NCBI RefSeq assembly: GCF_900090325.1
Contig: NZ_FMHW01000002.1
Span: 4,217,001-4,281,000 of the forward strand
From: Micromonospora pallida
GTDB taxonomy: Bacteria; Actinomycetota; Actinomycetes; Mycobacteriales; Micromonosporaceae
Length of the DNA stretch: 64,000 bases
Direction: 5' to 3'
The position numbers and the translations under genes are program-made. This document shows, in pieces, positions 55,418 through 63,562 of the stretch; within the stretch, counting starts at the first letter, position 1; the number at the start of each line of letters is the position of its first letter. The notes below the pieces were generated by a model that saw only the letters and a program-made list of their open reading frames with translations, did not search any database and was not told where the DNA came from.

Positions 55418-56014
55418 TCAGCGCAGGGCGGCGAGCGCGGCGTCGTAGCGCTTCCGCTGGTCGGTGCTGGTCTTGGTGCCCAGGTAGCTGAGCACCACGG
55501 TCCCCTTCCGGTACACGTCGGCACCCCACATGTCGGCCCGGTTCACCGCGTTCGCCTCGTCGGGGAAGACGTACACCGAGACGGCGTCGGTGACGAGCAG
55601 TTCGGCGCAGCCCAGCCCCGCGCCGTCCGGCCCACAATCGATCGAGCGGTCCCGGAGGCCGGAGACCGGCAGTTTCGCGGCCCGGAACGCGTCCACCACC
55701 TGCCGGGCACTCGGCGCGCCGGCCGAGCGGGTCGGCAGGACAAACGGTGGGGGCTTGGATCCGGGTCGCTCGGTGGGTCCGGCCGCTGGCGGCGGGGTCA
55801 TCCGGCCGGCCCGGGGCGGGCCGCTCGGAGTCGCGCCGCCGTCCGGCGTCGCCGACGGGGCCGCTGCCGGCGAGGGCACCTCCGTCGGGGTAGCCCATCG
55901 GGGTGCGCTCGTCGGGGCGGCGCTGTCGGGCCGGTCGTCGGCGTCGTCACCGCAGCCGGCGACGGCGAGCACGAGAAGGGCGGCGAGGGTCAGGGTACGG
56001 GGCGCGGAGGTCAC
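55418..56014 (-). CDS. Putative secreted lipoprotein
   Basis: A 198-residue protein with a lipoprotein signal peptide (TLTLAALLVLAVAGCGDD, lipid on the Cys of AGC). A Pro/Ala/Thr linker (about 30-95) leads to a small domain SARQVVDAFRAAKLPVSGLR to FPDEANAVNRADMWG and VVLSYLGTKTS, with two cysteines (CGPD, GCAEL) that may form a disulfide. Function unknown. GTG at 56014 after GAGGG is chosen; an in-frame start at 56068 would put charged residues before the signal peptide. Confidence 0.7.
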   Translation of the reverse strand: MTSAPRTLTLAALLVLAVAGCGDDADDRPDSAAPTSAPRWATPTEVPSPAAAPSATPDGGATPSGPPRAGRMTPPPAAGPTERPGSKPPPFVLPTRSAGAPSARQVVDAFRAAKLPVSGLRDRSIDCGPDGAGLGCAELLVTDAVSVYVFPDEANAVNRADMWGADVYRKGTVVLSYLGTKTSTDQRKRYDAALAALR

Positions 56015-56177
56015 CCCTCGTAGTCTGCCGAACCGTCCCCAGTGGCGGGAGGGCCGGTCGGTCGGCACCGGGCGCGCAACGGCCTCGGTCGATCTTCGTA
56101 CGACCGACCCGGCGGCTCGACCGCTTCACCTGGGCACGTTGGCCGGGGGCGGACCCGGTCCACGGTGAGGATCTAGG

Positions 56178-56972
56178 GTGGAGGCCATGGGGTTCGGCTG
56201 GGTGTCGTTGACCACGGACTACGGGCTCTCCGACGGGTTCGTCGCGGCCTGCCACGGGGTGATCGCCCGGCTGGCGCCGCAGGTACGGGTGATCGACGTG
56301 ACCCACCTGGTGCCGCCGACCGACGTCCGGCACGGCGCGACGGTGCTCGCGCAGACCGTGCCGTACCTGCCGACCGGGGTACACGTGGCGGTGGTCGACC
56401 CGGGGGTCGGCACCAGCCGGCGCGGAATCGCGCTCGAGGCCCCGGGTGGCCTGCTGGTGGGACCGGACAACGGTCTGCTGGTGCCGGCCGCCGAGGCGCT
56501 CGGCGGGGTCCGCGCGGCGGTGGAGCTGACCAACCCGGAGTGGCTGGCCCCAGAGGTGTCCCGCACCTTCCACGGCCGGGACGTCTTCGCCCCGGTCGCC
56601 GCCCGGCTGGCCACCGGGGCGTCCCTGGCCGAGGCCGGCCCCCCGATCGAACCGGCCGACCTGGTCCGGCTACCCGAGCCGGTGCTGGAGGTGACCCCGA
56701 CGGGCTTCACCGCCGAGGTGCTCACCGTCGACCACTTCGGCAACGTGCAGCTCGCCGCGCCCCCGTCCGCGCTGGTCGGCCGGCCGGCGACGCTGCGGGT
56801 GGGCGGGCACGAGGCGGTGCACGGACGGACCTTCGGCGACGCGCCGCCGGGCCAACTGGTGATCTACGTCGACTCGGCCGGCCAGGTCGCGGTGGCGGTG
56901 AACGGCGGCCGGGCGGCGGATCGTCTGAGGGTGCGCGCGGGCGATCGGGTTTCGGTCCGACATTCGGACTGA
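56178..56972 (+). CDS. S-adenosyl-L-methionine hydroxide adenosyltransferase (DUF62/SAM hydrolase)
   Basis: A 264-residue enzyme of the fluorinase/chlorinase superfamily, of the branch that hydrolyses SAM to adenosine and methionine. Motifs are LTTDYGLSDGFVAACHG, AVVDPGVGTSRRG, LVGPDNGLL and TVDHFGNVQL. The loop insertion specific to true fluorinases is not seen. Start GTG 56178 has GAGG 7 nt upstream; ATG 56187 is an alternative. A CPCC protein gene follows 12 bp later. Confidence 0.88.
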   Translation: MEAMGFGWVSLTTDYGLSDGFVAACHGVIARLAPQVRVIDVTHLVPPTDVRHGATVLAQTVPYLPTGVHVAVVDPGVGTSRRGIALEAPGGLLVGPDNGLLVPAAEALGGVRAAVELTNPEWLAPEVSRTFHGRDVFAPVAARLATGASLAEAGPPIEPADLVRLPEPVLEVTPTGFTAEVLTVDHFGNVQLAAPPSALVGRPATLRVGGHEAVHGRTFGDAPPGQLVIYVDSAGQVAVAVNGGRAADRLRVRAGDRVSVRHSD

Positions 56973-56984
56973 GCCAGATCCCCG

Positions 56985-57263
56985 GTGCCGGGACATCGGA
57001 CACTATGGAATGCTTTGCGGGTGGGCGAGCAGTGGGTTCCAACGAACTGTCCCTGCTGCGGATTCCGGACGGGTGGGGGCACCTGTCCGGTCTGCTTCTG
57101 GACAGACGACGGTCAGGGTGACGCGGACGCCGACCTGGTTCGGGGCGGCCCCAACGGTGACCTGAGCCTGTCCCACGCCCGACTGAACTTCGCCATCTAC
57201 GGCGCGAGCCACCCCCGCTACCAGGAGATGGTCCGCTCGCCCCACCCGGACGAGCATCCCTGA
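56985..57263 (+). CDS. CPCC-family cysteine-rich protein
   Basis: A 92-residue protein with the CPCC signature: NCPCCGFRT and CPVCFW, four cysteines typical of a zinc ribbon, followed by LSLSHARLNFAIYGASHPRY. Function unknown. It lies 12 bp after the SAM hydrolase gene, so cotranscription is likely. The start could be GTG 56985, or a later TTG/GTG near residue 11-13. The end of the gene (PHPDEHP and stop) is copied once immediately downstream. Confidence 0.78.
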   Translation: MPGHRTLWNALRVGEQWVPTNCPCCGFRTGGGTCPVCFWTDDGQGDADADLVRGGPNGDLSLSHARLNFAIYGASHPRYQEMVRSPHPDEHP

Positions 57264-57475
57264 CGCCCGCCGGACGAGCACCCCTGACCGACGGTCGGCC
57301 CGGTCCGGCACCGCCGACCTCGACCCGTCCGATCGGACACCGCTGACAACGGCCCGCCCGGTCGGACGCGCTGGCCCCGGCCCGTCCGCCCGGGCACCGC
57401 TGACAACGGCCCTCCTGTCGGACAGCGCTGGCCGCGGCCCGTCCGGTCGGGCACCGCTGGCGTCCGCCGTGCCCG
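57247..57475. repeat. Duplicated CPCC gene end followed by a 28-29-bp degenerate array
   Basis: CGGACGAGCATCCCTGAC (57247, with the real stop) recurs as CGGACGAGCACCCCTGAC at 57271. Then related units starting with CGGCA, CGGAC or CGGGC occur at 57306, 57334, 57363, 57391, 57419 and 57448, 28-29 bp apart. No gene is seen in 57264-57503 apart from this. Confidence 0.7.
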
Positions 57476-57503
57476 GACGGGTGCCGCGAGGCAGGATGGA
57501 CGG

Positions 57504-58330
57504 GTGCCCGAGGGTGACACCGTCTGGAACACCGCCCGCCTGCTGGACCGCGCGCTGGCGGGCGGCCGGCTGACCGGGTCCGACTTCCGGGTACCGCAGC
57601 TCGCCACCACCGACCTCACCGACTGGACGGTGCGCGGCTGCGTCAGCCGGGGCAAGCACCTGCTGCTCCGACTCACCGCCCCACCGACTCGCCGTCGGCG
57701 GCGGCTGGCCGGGACGGGGCCTGGACGCTCCACTCACACCTGCGGATGGACGGGGCGTGGCGGACGTACGCGCCGGACGAGCGGTGGACCGGCCGGCCCG
57801 CGCACCTGATCCGGGTGGTGCTGCGGACGGCCGACGCCGTCGCCGTCGGCTACCACCTGCACGACGTCGCCCTGGTGCCCACCGCCGGGGAGGACACACT
57901 CGTCGGCCACCTCGGACCGGACCTGCTCGGCCCGGACTGGGACGAGTCCGAGGCGGTCCGGCGACTCGCGAGCCAGCCCGACCGGCCGATCGGAGAGGCC
58001 CTGCTCGATCAACGTAACCTGGCCGGCCTGGGCACCGTCTACACGGCCGAGGTGCTCTTTCTGGCCGGGGTCAGCCCGCTGACCACCGTGGGCCGGGTCG
58101 AGAACATGCCCAGGATGGTTCGCCTCGCTCGACGCCTCCTGTGGGCCAACCGGGGCCGATCCGCTCGGGCGACGACCGGTGACCCGCGCCGGGGCCACAA
58201 CCTCTGGGCGTACGGACGGCAGGGACAGCCGTGCCGCCGATGCGGAACGGCGATCCTTCAGGGCCATCACGGCTCAGCGCCGATGGCACGACTGGCCTAC
58301 TGGTGCCCCTCCTGCCAACCACCCCACTGA
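57504..58330 (+). pseudogene. Nei/Fpg-type DNA glycosylase (endonuclease VIII-like), one-base frameshift
   Basis: The first frame gives MPEGDTVWNTARLLDRAL (Pro2 and Glu3 are the catalytic pair) and RGKHLLLRL. The rest is in another frame: WTLHSHLRMDGAWRTY, helix-two-turn-helix LLDQRNLAGLGTVYTAEV and the zinc finger CRRCGT with WCPSCQ. Adding one C to the C4 run at 57679-57682 would join the frames into one protein of about 275 residues, normal for actinobacterial Nei2. Neither frame has other damage, so this is a recent lesion or a sequencing error. It would remove oxidised pyrimidines; lhr upstream fits a repair locus. Confidence 0.85.
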
Positions 58331-58344
58331 CCACGCGCACCACG

Positions 58345-58414
58345 CAGCACCCCGCCGACCCCCACAGCACCCCGCCAGCCCCCGCAGCACCCCGCCGGCC
58401 CCCGCAGCACCCCG
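58345..58414. repeat. 20-bp tandem repeat
   Basis: CAGCACCCCG recurs at 58345, 58365, 58385 and 58405, exactly 20 bp apart, with filler of the type CCGGCCCCCG. It starts shortly after the Nei stop and runs into the long inverted repeat. Confidence 0.8.
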
Positions 58415-58491
58415 TCGATCATGGAGTTATGGCGCCTAATTGGTGACGATTGCCAGGTTTGACTGGTGCCCCAACTCCATGATCGACGGGG
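58410..58491. repeat. Perfect 19-bp inverted repeat with 44-bp loop
   Basis: CCCCGTCGATCATGGAGTT (58410-58428) is exactly complementary to 58473-58491. The loop has GGCGCC/GGTGCC as a possible inner stem. The sequence resembles dispersed intergenic palindromes of actinobacteria (REP-like); from memory, not checked. It could also terminate the Nei transcript. Confidence 0.8.
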
Positions 58492-58601
58492 CGGCGGGGG
58501 TGGGGGGCGGGGCGGGGGCGGGGCGGGGCGGGGGTGGGGGTGGGGGTGGGGGCACGGCGGGAGCGGGGGCGGGGCGGGGGTGGGGGCGGGGCGGGGCGGG
58601 G
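58488..58601 (+). other. G-quadruplex-prone tract
   Basis: About 114 bp almost free of A and T, built of G3-G6 runs separated by C, T or single A. Four G5 runs with one-base T loops occupy 58530-58552. It lies between the Nei gene and the large oxidase-like gene, G-rich on the coding strand of the latter, about 200 bp before its start. Confidence 0.85.
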
Positions 58602-58807
58602 ACCGGGTGACCTACGGGCGCCCCGCCTGTCGGTGGGACCGGGCCCGGACGGTCCCGCCAAATTGACACGATTGGGTAATTCCCCGACCCGGCCCATCTG
58701 TCGCATGCTGCGATTACGCGCTCACTCATCGTCAGCGCGGCGGTACGGGTACGACCGTTGGTCACACCGGGGTGGCGATCGTCGTACCCCCGTCACCGGG
58801 GACAGCC

Positions 58808-61800
58808 ATGGCCCTCTTCCGCAGACTCCGCCCCGCCCGGTCCACGCCGGGGACGGTTCCGGCGGCCCGGAACGCCGCTCCCGACGCCCGCCAACGGACC
58901 GTCCCCAGCCGGGAAGCCCCGCCCGCCCGGTCCCCCACCCGGCGCGACGCCGGACCGGCCACGGTCCCGGGGACGGACCCGACCACCGGACCCGCCCCGA
59001 CCACCGGAACGGACCCGGCCACCGGAGCGGACCCGACCACCAGGACGGACCTGGCCGCCACCGGGACGGACCTGGCCGCCGCCGCGCTCGTGCCGCCCAG
59101 CGTCGGGCTGGGGCCACCCACCGCCGCGCTGGACCCGGCCGCCGCGCCGCGCTTCTTCGGCCCAGAGCCGAACCTCGCCACCAGCCCCCGCCCCCGGCTC
59201 GACCCCGACGGCCGGGTGGTGCCCGGCACCGGCCTGCGCAAGTTCGTTGACGCTCTGCCCGGCCTCGGCCCCGAGCAGGCCAACGAGCTGGGCGGGTACC
59301 TGCCGGTGGCGGTGCCCGACACGATCAGTTTCCCGGGCTGCGACTACTACGAGATCGGGCTCCAGGAGTACGTCCAACGCCTGCACCGGGACCTGCCGCC
59401 CACCCGCCTGCGCGGATACCGCCAGCTCAACCTCGGCACCGACCAGCATGGGCACAACACCGTCCGGCCGCCCGCGCGGGCGTACCACCTCGGGCCGATG
59501 ATCGTGGCCCGCCGGGACCGCCCGGTCCGGATCAAGTTCATCAACCAGCTTCCCACCGGACGCGCCGGTGACCTGTTCCTGCCGGTCGACCCGACCCTGC
59601 CCGGGGCCGGCATCGGACCGTTGGACGGGCCGGCGCCGTACCCGCAGAACCGGGCGGTGCTCTGCCTCCAGGGCGTGCGGACCGCCTGGATCAGCGCCGG
59701 CAACCCGACCCAGTGGGTTACCCCGGCCGGGGAGATCACCCCGTACCCGACCGGGCCGGGGCTGACCCACGTACCGGACATGCCGTCACCCGGCGCGGGC
59801 GCCACCACGCTGTACTTCCCGAACGACCAGAGCGGTCGACTGATGTGGTTCCACGACAACGCCCTCGGCCTGTCCCGGCTCACCACCCACTCCGGCCAGC
59901 TCGCCCCGTACCTGCTCACCGACCCGGCCGAGGAGCGGCTGGTTGACGAGGGTGTCCTTCCCGCCGATCAGGTTCCGTTGATGGTCACCGACCGGACCTT
60001 CGTCCCCGATGACGCGCAGCTCGCCGCCGAGGACCCCACCTGGGACCGGGACCGCTGGGGGGCCTGCGGCAGCCTGTGGTACCCGCACGTATACCAGCCC
60101 CGGCAGAACCCGTTCCGGCCCGACGGGCGGAACCCGATCGGCCGCTGGGACTACGGCCCGTGGTGTCGGCACCCGGAGGCCGCCGCGCACGGTCCGACGT
60201 CGAATCCGTACCACGACCCGGTCGCCGCGCCCGAGCAGCCGCCGCTGGCCCCGGGCGTGCCGCACCCGTCGGTGGTGCCCCACGTGTACGGGGACACCCC
60301 GCTGGTCAACGGCGCCGCCTACCCGTACCTGGTGGTCGAACCACGCGCGTACCGGTTCCGGATCCTCAACGCCTGCCCGGACCGGAGCCTGAACCTCCAG
60401 CTCTACCGGGCCCGCTCGGACGGGCCGATGTGGCACGCCGACGGCAACCTCGCCGATGCCGGGGCGGGCGAGGTGCCCATGGTCGAGGCGGTCCGCACGC
60501 CCGGTCACCCGACGTACTGGCCGACCGACGGGCGGGACGGGGGTGTCCCCGATCCGAGGTCCGCCGGCCCGGAGATCATCCGAATCGGCAACGAGTGCGG
60601 CCTACTGCCCGCCCCGGTGGTGCTGCCCAACCGCCCGGTCGGCTACCGGTACGACCGGCTCGACCCGGGCGTGCTCAACGTGGACGGGCACACCCTGCTG
60701 CTCGCCCCCGGCGAACGGGCCGACGTGGTCGTCGACTTCGCCACCGTGCCGCCTGGCAGCACGCTGATCCTGTACAACGACTGCCCGGCCCCGCTGCCCG
60801 GCGGCGATCCCCGGTACGACCACCACGCCGGATCGCCCGCCGCGGTGCCCGGGTACGGCCCGGACACCCGTACCCTGCTCCAGTTCCGGGTGGCCGGCAC
60901 CCCGGCCGACCGGTACGACCTCGATCGGCTGCGGGACGAACTACCCGCCGCGTACGCCGCCAGCCAGCCGCCGCCGATCGTGCCGCAGCCCGCGTACGAC
61001 CAGGCCTTCGGCACCCGGACCGAGCGGGAGACCGTGGTTCCGGCGAACGCCACAGCGGTCAGCTTCACCCCGGTCGGCGCGACCGGTCCGGTCACCCTGC
61101 CGGTGGTCGACCGGGCCGTCCGGCAGGTCTTCGAACCGGACCACGGCCGGCTGGCCGGCCGACTCGCCGCCCCGCTGGCCCGATCCGGCGACGACGGCGA
61201 CGGAAGCTCCCTGCCCTGCCCTGGCGGCGACGGAAGCTCCCTGCCCCGCTCTGGCAGCGGCGACGGAAACCGACTGCCCCGATCCGGCTCGGCCGATGGC
61301 GAGCCGGTGCCTCGGGAGCCGGCGGACCCGCCCACCGAGATCCTGTATGCCACCGATCCGGCGGTGCCGGTCGGGTCGCCCACCGACGGCACCCAGCTCT
61401 GGCGGATCCGGGGCGAGGACCGGCTGACCCAGCCGCTGCACTTCGGCGGCGGCGACGTGCAACTGGTCAGCCGGGTCGCCCGGGACGGCACGGTACGCCC
61501 TACCCCGGCCGACGAGCGGGGCTGGAAGGAGACCGTCCGGATCGACCCCGGGGAGGACGTGGTGGTGGCGGTGCGTCCCGTCCCGCCCGGCCTGCCGTTC
61601 ACCGTCGACGACTGCGTACGACCCCTCGACCCGACCGACGGCGACGCCCGCCCGGTCGGCCTGGGCTGGGAGTACCGGTGGCACAGCCAGCTTGCCGGGC
61701 TCCGCGACCAGGGCATGAGCCGTCCGCTGGTGGTGCGGGTCTCGCCCCGGGCGCCCACCGGCCTGACCGCGACCCCGGTGCCGGGCTCGGCCATCGCGCT

Positions 61801-62617
61801 GCCGGCGATCGCGCTGACCTGGACCGACAACGGCGATCGGCCGCCCGCCACCCGGCACCGGCTGGAACGGGCCACCAGCGCCACCTTCGCCGGGCCGGTC
61901 ACCGTGCTCACCGTGGCCGCCACCGCGACCCGGTACGTCGACGCCACGGTCACCCCGGGCGTGACGTACCACTATCGGATCCGTGCGGAGAACGCGGTCG
62001 CCTGTTCGGTCTGGTCGAACAGTGTGCTGACAGCGGTCCGGCTGGCCGCGCCGACCGGGCTGACCGCGGTGGTGCCGACGACCGCGCCGCTACGGGTCGC
62101 GTTGCGCTGGACCAACCGGTCCTTCGCCACCGGCGTCGACGTGCAGCGCGCCACCAATCCGACCTTCACCAGTGGCCCCGCCACCACGGCCGTCGGGATC
62201 ATCGACCACCACCTGGACCCGACGGTCGCCCCGGAGACCACCTACTACTACCGGGTCCGCACCACCTACCTCGGCACCGCCTCGCCCTGGTCCACGGTCG
62301 GCGTGGTGACCACCCCGCCGATGCCGAGGACCCCGACCATGGTGATCGCCACCGCCTGCGTGGCGGCCCCGGAGAGCGCCACGGTGGTCCTCCGCTGGAC
62401 CTCCGGCACCGCCACCGGCACGGGCTGTGGATTCGTCGTCGAACGTGCCGCCGACTCGGCCTTCGCCCGGGAGCTGACGGCCTTCACCGTCTCCGGACGC
62501 GGCTTCACCAACACGGGGCTGGGCCGTGGGGTCACCTACTGGTACCGGGTCCGCGCGTTCAACGTGGTGGGCAGTTCGGCGTTCACCGCCCCGGTGCCGG
62601 TGACCACACCCACCTGA
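58808..62617 (+). CDS. Large multicopper-oxidase-like protein with three fibronectin type III domains; copper ligands largely lost
   Basis: A 1269-residue protein. Residues 1-100 are low-complexity with repeats such as GTDPATGADPTT; no signal peptide is seen. Three cupredoxin-like regions follow (about 130-960), then three FN3 domains (about 970-1269, LTWTDNGD, YHYRIRAENA, YYYRVRTTY, YWYRVRAFN). Family landmarks are clear (QWVTPAGE, LPNRPVGYRYDRLDPG, GWKETVRIDPGED), but the copper motifs are altered: HLHGG is CLQGV (286-290), HDH is HDN (349-351), HPxHFH is QPLHFG (His878) and WHCHLLGH is WHSQLAGL (His959). The type 1 Cys is gone. ATG 58808 after GGGGA is chosen; a GTG at 58772 is possible. 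It is probably not an oxidase. Confidence 0.85.
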   Translation: MALFRRLRPARSTPGTVPAARNAAPDARQRTVPSREAPPARSPTRRDAGPATVPGTDPTTGPAPTTGTDPATGADPTTRTDLAATGTDLAAAALVPPSVGLGPPTAALDPAAAPRFFGPEPNLATSPRPRLDPDGRVVPGTGLRKFVDALPGLGPEQANELGGYLPVAVPDTISFPGCDYYEIGLQEYVQRLHRDLPPTRLRGYRQLNLGTDQHGHNTVRPPARAYHLGPMIVARRDRPVRIKFINQLPTGRAGDLFLPVDPTLPGAGIGPLDGPAPYPQNRAVLCLQGVRTAWISAGNPTQWVTPAGEITPYPTGPGLTHVPDMPSPGAGATTLYFPNDQSGRLMWFHDNALGLSRLTTHSGQLAPYLLTDPAEERLVDEGVLPADQVPLMVTDRTFVPDDAQLAAEDPTWDRDRWGACGSLWYPHVYQPRQNPFRPDGRNPIGRWDYGPWCRHPEAAAHGPTSNPYHDPVAAPEQPPLAPGVPHPSVVPHVYGDTPLVNGAAYPYLVVEPRAYRFRILNACPDRSLNLQLYRARSDGPMWHADGNLADAGAGEVPMVEAVRTPGHPTYWPTDGRDGGVPDPRSAGPEIIRIGNECGLLPAPVVLPNRPVGYRYDRLDPGVLNVDGHTLLLAPGERADVVVDFATVPPGSTLILYNDCPAPLPGGDPRYDHHAGSPAAVPGYGPDTRTLLQFRVAGTPADRYDLDRLRDELPAAYAASQPPPIVPQPAYDQAFGTRTERETVVPANATAVSFTPVGATGPVTLPVVDRAVRQVFEPDHGRLAGRLAAPLARSGDDGDGSSLPCPGGDGSSLPRSGSGDGNRLPRSGSADGEPVPREPADPPTEILYATDPAVPVGSPTDGTQLWRIRGEDRLTQPLHFGGGDVQLVSRVARDGTVRPTPADERGWKETVRIDPGEDVVVAVRPVPPGLPFTVDDCVRPLDPTDGDARPVGLGWEYRWHSQLAGLRDQGMSRPLVVRVSPRAPTGLTATPVPGSAIALPAIALTWTDNGDRPPATRHRLERATSATFAGPVTVLTVAATATRYVDATVTPGVTYHYRIRAENAVACSVWSNSVLTAVRLAAPTGLTAVVPTTAPLRVALRWTNRSFATGVDVQRATNPTFTSGPATTAVGIIDHHLDPTVAPETTYYYRVRTTYLGTASPWSTVGVVTTPPMPRTPTMVIATACVAAPESATVVLRWTSGTATGTGCGFVVERAADSAFARELTAFTVSGRGFTNTGLGRGVTYWYRVRAFNVVGSSAFTAPVPVTTPT

Positions 62618-62659
62618 ACCGCCCCGCCCTCGGCTCGCCTCCGCCTTGGTCGACTCCAG

Positions 62660-62709
62660 TTCGCCGATATCGGGGGTCACCAGGCGGGCGACACCCCGAC
62701 ATCGGCGAA
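62660..62709. terminator. Hairpin between the oxidase-like gene and pspM
   Basis: TTCGCCGATATCGGGG (62660-62675) pairs with CCCCGACATCGGCGAA (62694-62709) with one mismatch, loop 18 nt. It sits between convergent stops and can serve both. Confidence 0.7.
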
Positions 62710-62750
62710 AACGAGCGCCACCCCGGGCGGGGGCGGGCGCGGCGGAGGGA

Positions 62751-63539
62751 TCAGTGGCTGGGTGCCTGGTGCGGGTCGCCGACCGCGCGCAGTTCGGCCA
62801 GGGCCGAGGCCACCCCGTGCAGCAGGTCGGTCGCCTCGGTCAGCCGGGACGCGGCCGGGTTCCCGGCGCCGGGGCGGGCGTCCTCGGCGACGTAGCCGGC
62901 CGCCGCGACGACCAGCCGCTCGTACGCGGACACTCCATCGTGCAACTGCCCGACCAGAACCGCGTGGGTCCCGGCCAGCGACTCGCGGGCCGGCGACGGG
63001 GCGAGGCGCATCGCCCGTTCCACGCTCGCCACCCGTTCGGCCAGGTCACGCAGGGAACGGTCGGCTGCCGCCGCCTCGAGCACCGCCGGGTCGGCCAGCC
63101 CGGTTAGTCGGCCGGCCATCCCGGCGAGGGTCAACGCGGCCCGGTCCAGCCGGGCCCAGGGTTCGGCGGCGGCGGTGCCGCGCAGCGCCATCCGGGAGCG
63201 GGCCCGGCGTACCTCGGCGAGCACGCCGGGGCCGGCGGGCAGGCGTTCCACGGCGGCGACCAGCCGGGCCCGGGAGCGGGCGGCGGCCTCGGCCGGGTCC
63301 AGTGGGGGCGGGGCCGGTCGCGCCGCGTGGGCGCGCAGGTCGACCCAGCGCCAGGCGGCCAGCACCAGGGCGCTGCCCGCCGCGCCGGCCCAGGCCGCGT
63401 CGGGCAGACCGAGCCCCGCGTACGGGGTGAGGATCGCTGCCGCGCCACCGAGCCCACCGGCCGTGACACTCCACCGTCGGGCGGACCGACGCAACCGGCG
63501 CAGCCGCCGGAAGTACTGCGCTCGCTCGTCTGCTGCCAC
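62751..63539 (-). CDS. pspM: PspM-like phage-shock/envelope-stress membrane protein
   Basis: A 262-residue protein placed directly after pspA, as in mycobacteria, where PspM tethers PspA to the membrane. A basic N-terminus (YFRRLRRLRRSARRW) is followed by a two-helix hairpin (about 24-70, TAGGLGGAAAILTPYAGLGL, WAGAAGSALVLAAWRWV). The remainder is helical and cytoplasmic. Sequence identity to mycobacterial PspM cannot be judged by eye beyond topology and context. GTG 63539 lies 23 bp after the pspA stop. Confidence 0.7.
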   Translation of the reverse strand: MAADERAQYFRRLRRLRRSARRWSVTAGGLGGAAAILTPYAGLGLPDAAWAGAAGSALVLAAWRWVDLRAHAARPAPPPLDPAEAAARSRARLVAAVERLPAGPGVLAEVRRARSRMALRGTAAAEPWARLDRAALTLAGMAGRLTGLADPAVLEAAAADRSLRDLAERVASVERAMRLAPSPARESLAGTHAVLVGQLHDGVSAYERLVVAAAGYVAEDARPGAGNPAASRLTEATDLLHGVASALAELRAVGDPHQAPSH

Positions 63540-63562
63540 CCGTACCTCCTCGACCGGGCCGC

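Noticed and set aside
60076..62895. 939-codon frame overlapping the oxidase-like gene on the same strand
   Set aside because: Arg/Pro/Gly-rich out-of-frame reading; all domain motifs are in the other frame.
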